Below are positions 1-6,581 of a stretch of 64,000 nt of DNA, in pieces. Each line of letters opens with the position of its first letter. Position 1 is the stretch's first letter. This stretch comes from Acidimicrobiaceae bacterium (GTDB taxonomy: Bacteria > Actinomycetota > Acidimicrobiia > Acidimicrobiales > Ilumatobacteraceae): contig JACJWF010000010.1 in NCBI GenBank assembly GCA_020637295.1, forward strand, positions 62,001 through 126,000. Reading direction: 5' to 3'. The notes under the pieces are model-generated. The model made no database searches. It was not told the origin of the DNA and saw nothing but the letters and a program-made list of their open reading frames with translations. Both the position numbers and the translations under genes were made by a program.

Positions 1-811
1 GGTAGTCCGTCGGCGGCACCAGGTAGCAGTCCTCGTACACGGGGTGGGCGAGCGCAGCGATCAGCGACGGCAGGCCGTCCAGCCGGTCCTGCTCCTCGTC
101 GTCCAGCACGCCCATCACGATCGCCTCGGCGCGCACGTCCAGCCACGGGCGCACCGGCAGGCCTTCCAGTTCGTCGGTGTGCGGCCCGGCCGCCACCAGC
201 AGGCGCTCGGCGGCGACGGTGCCGCCACCGGTGAGCCGCAGGGACCACCCGCCGCCGGAGCCGTCCGCGGACACGGCCACCACCTCGTCGCGGACCACCG
301 TCGCCCCGGCCCGCTGCGCCGCGGTGAGCAGGGCACGCACCATCCGCCGCGGGTCGATGTGCCCGGCCGGGCGCGCCTCCGCCAGCACCGTGGCACCGTC
401 CGGAAGGACCACCCGCGGGTCGTCGCACACATCCAACTCGCGCACGCCGCGGCCGGCGTCGCCCAGCCGGGCGAGCACGCCATGGATGGCATCCAGTTCC
501 CGCGGGTCGGCCACCGCGTAGCGCAGCCCGACGGGGCGGTGGAACAACTCGCCGCCCTCCTCCTCGATCGCTGCGTAGTCGGCGATGGCCCGGCGGGCGA
601 GCTCCGCCCACTCGAACGAGGCGTCCAGGTGGCGGGTGATCCGGCCGGAGTCGTAGTGGCTGGCGAACACGCCCTCGTGCCCCGCCAGCGCGGCCGGCTC
701 CGGCGAGCCGACGCCCACGCAGCGCAGGCCGTCCTTCGCCAGCCGCCGCAGGGCACCCGCGCCCATCGGGCCCAGCCCCACGACTGCTGCGTCGTAGCGC
801 ACATCGCTCAT
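1..811 (-). CDS. FAD-dependent oxidoreductase (DAO/sarcosine-oxidase-like), C-terminus cut by window edge
   Basis: The 270 visible codons begin with a Rossmann dinucleotide-binding stretch (VVGLGPMGAGALRRLA, residues about 10-25), as in flavin amine oxidases such as sarcosine oxidase or N-methyltryptophan oxidase. A middle region with HIDPRRMVRALL followed by GATVVRDEVVAV is typical of the DAO fold, where a second strand contacts FAD. The substrate cannot be read from the sequence. The start ATG overlaps the stop of the upstream RNA methyltransferase gene as ATGA, so the two are translationally coupled. The gene runs off the left edge, so the C-terminal part is not seen. Confidence 0.8.
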   Translation of the reverse strand, partial: MSDVRYDAAVVGLGPMGAGALRRLAKDGLRCVGVGSPEPAALAGHEGVFASHYDSGRITRHLDASFEWAELARRAIADYAAIEEEGGELFHRPVGLRYAVADPRELDAIHGVLARLGDAGRGVRELDVCDDPRVVLPDGATVLAEARPAGHIDPRRMVRALLTAAQRAGATVVRDEVVAVSADGSGGGWSLRLTGGGTVAAERLLVAAGPHTDELEGLPVRPWLDVRAEAIVMGVLDDEEQDRLDGLPSLIAALAHPVYEDCYLVPPTDY

Positions 812-1605
812 CTCGGGTCCTCCTCCACCGGCGGCGCCACCGCCGCCATCGCGATCGCTAGGGCGTGCCCGATGTTCAGCGAGTCCACGCCGTGGTGCAT
901 CGGGATACGCACGTCGTAGTGCACGTTGGCCAGCGTGGCGGGCGTCAGCCCCGGGCCCTCGGCGCCGGCCACCAGCGCCACCAGCTCGGGCATGCCCATG
1001 TCGTACAGGCTGTTGGCCGAGGCGCGAGGGGTCAGCGCCCACAGTTCGAAGCCGTGGGCGGCCATCGTCGCCAGGGGGTCCGGCCAGGTGCGGGAGCGCA
1101 CCACCGGCAGGTGCAGCAACTCGCCCATGCTCACCCGCACGGCGCGGCGGGCGAACGGGTCGGCGCAGGTGGGATCGAGCACCAGCGCGTCCACGCCCAG
1201 CCCGCGGGCGGAGCGGGCGATGGCCCCGATGTTCTCGTGGTCGTTGGAGCCCTCGAGCACGACGATCCGGCGCGCCGCCGGCAGCAGGTCCTCGAGCGCC
1301 GGTTCCTCCGGCCGCTCGACGGCGGCGAGCGCGCCCCGGTGGATGTCGTAGCCGACGATGGCGGCCATCACGTCCTTGTCGGCCAGGTAGACCGGCACCC
1401 CGGCCCGGTCCACGCTGGCGCGCAGCCGTTCGTAGCGGTGCGGCGTGAGGAGGAAGGAGCGGGGCGCGCACCGCGACCCCTCGATGCGGGCCACGGCGGC
1501 CTCGCTCTCCACGATCACCGGCCCGGTGCGAGTGTCCGCCCGGCCCTTCAAGGCCTGGTAATCCGCCACCCGCTGGTCGTCGGCGGCGGTGATCGTCTCG
1601 GGCAT
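808..1605 (-). CDS. TrmH/SpoU-family RNA 2'-O-methyltransferase
   Basis: This 265-residue protein methylates a ribose 2'-OH in rRNA or tRNA with SAM, judged from its SpoU catalytic domain. The three family motifs are present in order: NDHENIGAIARSARGLG (motif 1, carrying the Asn/Arg pair), VALVAGAEGPGL (motif 2) and RIPMHHGVDSLNIGHALAIAM (motif 3), which together make the SAM-binding trefoil knot. An N-terminal substrate-binding region of about 95 residues precedes it. The exact target nucleotide is not decidable. The start is supported by a -10-like TACCAT 6 nt upstream, suggesting a leaderless mRNA. The gene is coupled by ATGA overlap to the downstream FAD oxidoreductase. It is distinct from the RlmB-like protein at 40514-41515. 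Confidence 0.88.
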   Translation of the reverse strand: MPETITAADDQRVADYQALKGRADTRTGPVIVESEAAVARIEGSRCAPRSFLLTPHRYERLRASVDRAGVPVYLADKDVMAAIVGYDIHRGALAAVERPEEPALEDLLPAARRIVVLEGSNDHENIGAIARSARGLGVDALVLDPTCADPFARRAVRVSMGELLHLPVVRSRTWPDPLATMAAHGFELWALTPRASANSLYDMGMPELVALVAGAEGPGLTPATLANVHYDVRIPMHHGVDSLNIGHALAIAMAAVAPPVEEDPR

Positions 1606-1611
1606 GCCCCG

Positions 1612-1617
1612 ATGGTA
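1612..1617 (-). promoter_or_regulatory. -10 box (TACCAT), leaderless start of the SpoU methyltransferase
   Basis: On the minus strand TACCAT lies 6 nt before the ATG at 1605, the spacing expected when transcription starts at the start codon. Confidence 0.5.
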
Positions 1618-1677
1618 CGCGCCCGCGGGAGCGCCACCCCAGGGCGCGGGTTGCGAACAGGTGTTCGCCGCGCCAAG

Positions 1678-2376
1678 ATGACGGCCATGTCCCTGACGTC
1701 ACCCCTCGCATCCGACGCCGAGCTCATCTGGCAGCAGTGCCTCTTCGCCTTCGAGGAGCCGCGCATCGACCCCTCGTTCCACGGCGCCACCCGCACCTGG
1801 CTGGACGACGAGTCCTGGGTGGACCATCTGCCCGGCTGGCTGCACGGGGCGGACCTCGTGTTCGCCGAACTGGTCGCCAAGCTGCCGTGGCGCCAGCGCG
1901 AGGTGGTGATGTACGACCGCCGGCTGCCCGAGCCGCGCCTCACCGCCTGGTGGGGGGAGGGCAGTGCTACGGCGGAGCCCCTGCCCGTGCTGGCCGAGGC
2001 CCGCGCCGCCCTCAGCCGGGAGTACCACCGGCCGTTCGACTCCATCGGCTTCAACCTCTACCGCGACGGGCGGGACTCCGTGGCCTGGCACGCCGACCGG
2101 GAGCGGAAGGCGCTGGAGAACCCCGTCGTGGTCATCCTCAGCACCGGCTCACCCCGGGCGTTCCAGCTGCGGCCGGCGGGCGGCGGCCCGGCGCGGTCGT
2201 GGCAGCTGGGGCAGGGCGACCTGTTCGTGATGGGCGGCGCGTGCCAGCACCGGTGGGAGCACTGCGTCCCGAAGGTGGCCCATGCCGACGGCCCCCGCCT
2301 CAGCATCATGTTCCGCCACCATCTGGCGGATTGGACGCCCGGGCAGCCAGACCCCGGCGCGATACTGCCCGCATGA
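1678..2376 (+). CDS. AlkB-like 2-oxoglutarate/Fe(II)-dependent dioxygenase
   Basis: Probable direct-reversal dealkylase of the AlkB family, removing alkyl groups from nucleic acid bases by Fe(II)/2-oxoglutarate oxidation. The jelly-roll signature is complete: the iron-binding HxD in AWHADRE, the distal His in QHRWEHCVPK, and the 2-oxoglutarate-binding Arg run in PRLSIMFR. The upstream FNLYRDGRDSVAWHAD segment is characteristic of the AlkBH2/3-like branch. Two ATGs are possible (1678 and 1687, giving 232 or 229 residues) and nothing decides between them. The stop overlaps the start of the aminotransferase gene as ATGA, so the two are coupled, although no functional link is obvious. Confidence 0.88.
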   Translation: MTAMSLTSPLASDAELIWQQCLFAFEEPRIDPSFHGATRTWLDDESWVDHLPGWLHGADLVFAELVAKLPWRQREVVMYDRRLPEPRLTAWWGEGSATAEPLPVLAEARAALSREYHRPFDSIGFNLYRDGRDSVAWHADRERKALENPVVVILSTGSPRAFQLRPAGGGPARSWQLGQGDLFVMGGACQHRWEHCVPKVAHADGPRLSIMFRHHLADWTPGQPDPGAILPA

Positions 2377-3599
2377 CCTCTGCCGTCGACCGCTACTCCT
2401 TCCTGCCGGGCGCCCCCGCCTTCTACCCCACCATCGTCGGCGCCGAGGGGTGCCACCTCATCACCGAGGACGGGCGGCGGATCCTCGACGGTGCGGCCGG
2501 CGCGATCGTCGGCAACATCGGCTGGGGCTGCACCGAGGTGGCGGAGGCCGCCGCAGCCGTGATGGCCAACGGCTACGCCGTCCCGCTGTGGCCCACCCCG
2601 TCCCGCCTGGCGCTGATCGAAGAGCTGGTCGAGCACTGGTTCCCGGAGGATTTCCACCACGTCTTCTTCACCAGCGGCGGCAGCGAGAGCACGGACTCCG
2701 CCATCCGCCTGGCCCGCGCCTACCAGGTGTCGAAGGGCCGCGAGGCGCGCTGGAAGGTCATCGGCCGCCACCCCAGCTACCACGGGATGACCACCGGCAC
2801 GATGGCCGTGGCCAGCCACGCCGGCCGCCAGAAGGGCTACGAGCCGTTGCTCCTCCCGTTTCCGAAGGTGCCGTGGGACGACCCCGAGCAGGTGCTGAAG
2901 GTCATCGAGCAGGAGGACCCCGCCACGATCGCCGGGTTCATCGCCGAACCGATCACCGGCGCCGCCGGCGCCTGCCTCACGGCGTCCGACGAGTACTGGC
3001 AGGTCGTCACGGCGGCCTGCCGGGAGCACGACATCCTGCTGATCGCCGACGAGGTGATGACCGGCTACGGCCGCACCGGCCTGAAGTACGGCCACCAGCA
3101 CTTCCCCCTGCAACCGGACGTCATCGTCGGCGGCAAGGGCCTCGGCGGCGGCTACGTGCCGCTTGGCGCCGTCACTGCCACCGACGACGTGGTGGCCACC
3201 CTCGCCGGCAGCGGCTTCATGTACTTCACGTTCACCGGCAACGACGCCGCCTGCGCCGCCGGTGCGAAGGTGCTGGAGATCCTCCGCCGCGAGCAGCTGG
3301 TGGAACGCGTTGCCGCCGAAGGCCCGGGCCTGGAAGCCCGCCTGCGCACCGCCTTCGGCCGCCATCCGGCGGTCACCGACATCCGCGGCCGTGGCTTCTT
3401 CTACGGGCTGGAGCTCACTGTCAGTCGCGACGCCGTGGTTGCCGCCGCCCTGGCGCGCGACCTGTGGGTGTACCCCGCCGGCTCCGGGCCGGTGGCCGAG
3501 GCCGTGATGGTGGCCCCGCCGTTCACGATCACCGATGAGGAGTTGGACCACCTCGTGGCGACGTTGCGCGAAGCCATCGACGAGGTCGCCGGCGCCTGA
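2373..3599 (+). CDS. Class III PLP-dependent aminotransferase
   Basis: A 408-residue fold-type I aminotransferase (omega-transaminase type). The phosphate-binding region FFTSGGSESTDSAIRLAR, the Asp contacting the PLP ring nitrogen in LLIADEVMTGYGRTG, and the Schiff-base Lys in DVIVGGKGLGGGYVPLGAV are all visible. A second-subunit Thr occurs in YFTFTGNDAACAA. The family covers beta-alanine:pyruvate, adenosylmethionine-8-amino-7-oxononanoate and other transaminases, and the substrate cannot be assigned here. It is translationally coupled to the AlkB-like gene. A GC-rich hairpin follows the stop at 3610-3625. Confidence 0.9.
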   Translation: MTSAVDRYSFLPGAPAFYPTIVGAEGCHLITEDGRRILDGAAGAIVGNIGWGCTEVAEAAAAVMANGYAVPLWPTPSRLALIEELVEHWFPEDFHHVFFTSGGSESTDSAIRLARAYQVSKGREARWKVIGRHPSYHGMTTGTMAVASHAGRQKGYEPLLLPFPKVPWDDPEQVLKVIEQEDPATIAGFIAEPITGAAGACLTASDEYWQVVTAACREHDILLIADEVMTGYGRTGLKYGHQHFPLQPDVIVGGKGLGGGYVPLGAVTATDDVVATLAGSGFMYFTFTGNDAACAAGAKVLEILRREQLVERVAAEGPGLEARLRTAFGRHPAVTDIRGRGFFYGLELTVSRDAVVAAALARDLWVYPAGSGPVAEAVMVAPPFTITDEELDHLVATLREAIDEVAGA

Positions 3600-3609
3600 C
3601 GCCCCCGCG

Positions 3610-3625
3610 CGGGGCCGCCGCCCCG
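3610..3625 (+). terminator. Possible terminator hairpin after the aminotransferase gene
   Basis: CGGGGC and GCCCCG form a 6-bp stem around a CGCC loop. There is no T-tract, and in DNA this GC-rich such stems arise easily by chance. Confidence 0.3.
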
Positions 3626-3685
3626 CTGCGACCAGGTTCACACCACGTTCACGGCGGGGTCGGCTGCACGCCACCCGCAGGTGGG

Positions 3686-3691
3686 TACCGT
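3686..3691 (+). promoter_or_regulatory. -10 box (TACCGT) deciding the GTG start at 3699
   Basis: TACCGT lies 7 nt before GTG 3699. It argues against the in-frame GTG codons at 3681 and 3690, which would lie upstream of or inside the box. Confidence 0.5.
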
Positions 3692-3698
3692 GGGCATC

Positions 3699-4484
3699 GT
3701 GATCAGCCTCGACGAGCTTCCCGATGTCGGCAGCGACCCTCGCAGGGTCCTCCACCTCGACGCGGTGCACAACTTCCGCGACCTCGGCGGCTACCCCACC
3801 GAGGACGGCCGCACCACGAAGTGGGGCGTGCTCTACCGCGCCGACGGCCTCTACCGCCTGGCCGGCCACGACCTGGAGAAGGTGCGCGACCTCGGCCTGA
3901 AGAAGGTCATCGACCTGCGCACCGACGAGGAACTGGACGTCCGCGGCCGCTTCCCGCTGGAGTACCACCCGGTCACCTTCCATCACCTCTCCGTGATGGA
4001 CACCACCTGGGTGGAACTGCCCGAGGTGGAGATCACCGACCGGACGCCGGCCGAGTTCCTCGAGTGGGCGTACCTGGAGATGCTCCGTGACGCGGCCGAC
4101 CGCTTCGCCCGGGCCATTGACCACCTCGGGGAGGACGACTGCCTGCCGGCCGTGTTCCACTGTGCCGCCGGCAAGGACCGCACCGGCGTGCTGGCCATGC
4201 TGCTGCTGGGCGCCATGCGGGTGCGCCACGAGTTCATCGTCGCCGACTACGCGCTCACCGGCGAAGGGATGGAGCGCATGCGCGACTGGGCTCGCCGCGA
4301 GTCGCCCGAGATCCTGGAGCGCATGGCCGGCGAACCGACGGCCTTCCACGAGGCCGTGCCGGAGGCGATGGCCGGCGTCATCAGCGCGATCTGCCAGCGG
4401 CACGGTTCGCTGCGCGACTACGTCCTCCACCTCGGCGTGCCGCAGGTCGCGCTCGACGGCCTGGAGGCCGGCTTCCTGGCCTGA
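3699..4484 (+). CDS. Tyrosine/serine protein phosphatase-like protein (Tyr_phosphatase3 type)
   Basis: Probable cytoplasmic phosphatase of the family that includes mycobacterial PtpB and the Tyr_phosphatase3 group. The N-terminus reads NFRDLGGYPTEDGRTTKWG and LYRADGL, the usual opening of this family. A DLRTDEE segment follows. The catalytic P-loop is FHCAAGKDRTGVLA (Cys-x5-Arg with the KDRTG extension seen in lipid/dual-specificity members). I chose GTG 3699 (261 residues) because of the TACCGT box; an upstream in-frame GTG at 3681 would add six residues. The substrate may be phosphotyrosine, phosphoserine or a phosphoinositide. It is a single gene, with the next gene having its own promoter. 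Confidence 0.87.
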   Translation: MISLDELPDVGSDPRRVLHLDAVHNFRDLGGYPTEDGRTTKWGVLYRADGLYRLAGHDLEKVRDLGLKKVIDLRTDEELDVRGRFPLEYHPVTFHHLSVMDTTWVELPEVEITDRTPAEFLEWAYLEMLRDAADRFARAIDHLGEDDCLPAVFHCAAGKDRTGVLAMLLLGAMRVRHEFIVADYALTGEGMERMRDWARRESPEILERMAGEPTAFHEAVPEAMAGVISAICQRHGSLRDYVLHLGVPQVALDGLEAGFLA

Positions 4485-4514
4485 GGGCACTGCCACGCGC
4501 CGGGTGCCCGGCGT

Positions 4515-4520
4515 TACGCT
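4515..4520 (+). promoter_or_regulatory. -10 box (TACGCT), leaderless start of the S51-like gene
   Basis: TACGCT ends 6 nt before ATG 4527. Confidence 0.5.
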
Positions 4521-4526
4521 GCGCTC

Positions 4527-5150
4527 ATGACCGGCACGATTGCTCTCCAGGGCGGTGGCCCCTTCACGGCCAACGACGAACTCGACGCCCGCCTCCTGCG
4601 CGCCAGCGGGGCCACCAAGGTGGTGGTGCTGCCGACCGCAGATGCGTTCGAGCACCCCGAACGGCTGGTGGCCTCGGCGATGAACTGGGGAGAGCGGCTG
4701 GACGTGGACGTCGAGGCACTGATGGTGATGCGCCGGGGCGAGGCGCTGGAGGACGGCCCCGCCCGCCTGCTGCACGGCGCCAAGGCGGTGTGGCTGGTGG
4801 GCGACCAGCCGCTGCACCTCAAGTCCGTGCTGAAGGACACGCCCCTCTTCACCGCCCTGCGCGACGTCATCGCCGACGGCGGGGTCGTGACGGCCACCGG
4901 CGGCAGTGCCGCCGCACTGTGCGACCCGATGGTGGACCCGCGCGGTGGGGCCTTCACGCTGGGCCTGGGCCTGGTGCAGGGCTTGGCGCTGGTGACCGAG
5001 GCGGAGGGGTGGAGCCCGGAGCGCCTGCACCGCACCCGCAAGCTGGCCAACACCGCCTTCGCCGTGCTGCGCACCGGCGACGCCCTCCTGAAGACCGCCG
5101 CCGGCTGGGAGCTGGTCGGTGCGCCGGAGGTTCACGGCGACCTGCCGTGA
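4527..5150 (+). CDS. Peptidase S51-like / class I glutamine-amidotransferase-like protein
   Basis: A 207-residue protein of the S51 group (cyanophycinase, alpha-aspartyl dipeptidase). The opening GTIALQGGGPF and the nucleophile elbow TGGSAAALCDPM match the family, in which the Ser of a GxSA(G/A) turn is the nucleophile. It is shorter than cyanophycinase and lacks recognisable substrate-specific features, so the cleaved bond is unknown. No cyanophycin synthetase gene is present in the window. Transcribed alone; it converges with the FKBP-cyclophilin gene, whose stop lies only 18 nt away. Confidence 0.75.
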   Translation: MTGTIALQGGGPFTANDELDARLLRASGATKVVVLPTADAFEHPERLVASAMNWGERLDVDVEALMVMRRGEALEDGPARLLHGAKAVWLVGDQPLHLKSVLKDTPLFTALRDVIADGGVVTATGGSAAALCDPMVDPRGGAFTLGLGLVQGLALVTEAEGWSPERLHRTRKLANTAFAVLRTGDALLKTAAGWELVGAPEVHGDLP

Positions 5151-5167
5151 ACCTCGGGTTGGTGTGA

Positions 5168-6412
5168 TCAGCTCTCGGTGATGGTCACCGAGATCAGCTG
5201 CACTTCCTCGGTGGGCGTCTGGCCGTCATCACCGACGAGGTCGAGGATGGCCTGGACCACGTCGATGCCCTCGGTGACGTCACCGAAGTTCACGTAGGTG
5301 CCCTGTCCGTCCAGCGCAGCGGCGTCCGGCCCGGCCACGAAGAACCACTGGCCGCCGGCGCTGTTCGCCGCGCCGGTGCGGGCCATCGCCAGCTTGCCCT
5401 CGGTGTAGGTGAAGCCGGTGCCCTCGTCGGAGATCGTGTAGCCGGGGGTGTCCTTGTTGGTGCGGCCACCGCCCTGGATGATGTCGATCGACGGGTCGGT
5501 GCGGAAGATGATCGTGTCGTCGTAGTAGTGGTAGCGGGCGAGGGTGACGAAGTTGTTCACCGTGCCCGGCACGCTCATGTCCAGGTCGACCACGATGGTG
5601 CCGAGCGACGTCTCGAAGGTGGCGGTGTACTGCTTCGCCGGGTCGATGCACAGCTCCGGTGCGTCGTCGAACGTGGTGGTCTTCGGGCTGGACCCGTCGG
5701 CCTCGGGGCACGGGCCGCTGCCGTAGGTGAACTCCACGATCTCGGGCGGCCCGACGGTGGTGGTGGGCCCGGGGACGGTGGTGTGGGTGCCGTCCGCGGT
5801 GGTGAGCCCGACGATGTCCACCACGAAGGTGAGCGCGCCGGCCGGCTGACCGCCGGTGGGGTTCTCGCCGTACGCCATGTCGGCCGGGATGTCCAGCTGG
5901 TACTGACCACCCACCTGGGTGTCCACCAGGCCCTCGTCCCAACCGGGGATGACCCGTCCGGTGCCGATGGCCACGCTGAACGGCCCGAAGCCGGCGGTGT
6001 AGTTCTCGTCGAACTCCACCCCGTCGGCCGAGGTGACGCCCACGTAGTACACGTCGATCGTGTCGCCGGCCACCACCTTCGTGCCGCTGCCCTCGCGCAG
6101 GGTGGTGCGGTGGAGGGTGGTGGGGATCTCCTCGGGCAGCACGACCTCGGGCTTCTCCGGGGCCACCCACGGCTCCGTGGTGGTGGTGCTGATGTCCAGG
6201 GTGTCGGGCACCGTGGTGGTGGTGTTGCCGGCGGTCTGGTCGTCGTCGCCGCCGAGCAGGGTGATCACGCCGACGATGGCCACCACGACGAGCACGCCGC
6301 CGCCGATCCACAGCCCGACCCGCCGGGACTTCGCCTTGCGGCGCTCCTTGGCCAGTTCCTCGAGGCGCAGCTTGCGGTTGGCCTTCTGACGTTCACGCTT
6401 GGCGGTTCCCAC
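5168..6412 (-). CDS. Membrane-anchored FKBP-cyclophilin fusion peptidyl-prolyl isomerase
   Basis: A 414-residue protein with two prolyl-isomerase folds in one chain. Residues 1-30 are highly basic with a coiled tendency, about 32-54 form one membrane segment, and 60-95 are a Thr-rich linker. An FKBP domain spans about 100-205 (VIPGWDEGL and PADMAYG are the hallmark pocket segments). A second Thr/Pro linker follows, then a cyclophilin domain from about 260 to the end (IIQGGG, GKLAMARTG, GGQWFFVAG, NFGDV). The topology predicts both catalytic domains outside the membrane, where they would assist folding of secreted proteins. Several canonical cyclophilin active-site residues differ (the FHR-type motif reads FRT), so the second domain may have reduced activity. 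Confidence 0.88.
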   Translation of the reverse strand: MGTAKRERQKANRKLRLEELAKERRKAKSRRVGLWIGGGVLVVVAIVGVITLLGGDDDQTAGNTTTTVPDTLDISTTTTEPWVAPEKPEVVLPEEIPTTLHRTTLREGSGTKVVAGDTIDVYYVGVTSADGVEFDENYTAGFGPFSVAIGTGRVIPGWDEGLVDTQVGGQYQLDIPADMAYGENPTGGQPAGALTFVVDIVGLTTADGTHTTVPGPTTTVGPPEIVEFTYGSGPCPEADGSSPKTTTFDDAPELCIDPAKQYTATFETSLGTIVVDLDMSVPGTVNNFVTLARYHYYDDTIIFRTDPSIDIIQGGGRTNKDTPGYTISDEGTGFTYTEGKLAMARTGAANSAGGQWFFVAGPDAAALDGQGTYVNFGDVTEGIDVVQAILDLVGDDGQTPTEEVQLISVTITES

Positions 6413-6581
6413 GAGGGGTGCAGGCTACCGGACCGCGACCGGGCCACCTCGTCGCTGTGACGCCACACCACGACCGGCAAGGAACGTTCAAGCTGCGCGC
6501 TGGGTGTGCCGATGAGCACCACGGACGGCCCGAGCAGGAGGGGCGCCCGCCCGGCGTGGGCGCACGAGGACAGGACGGACG

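Noticed and set aside
2058..5135. A 1025-codon open frame on the minus strand
   Set aside because: It lies opposite four clearly recognisable plus-strand genes and has the His/Gly/Arg/Val-rich composition of an antisense reading in GC-rich DNA.
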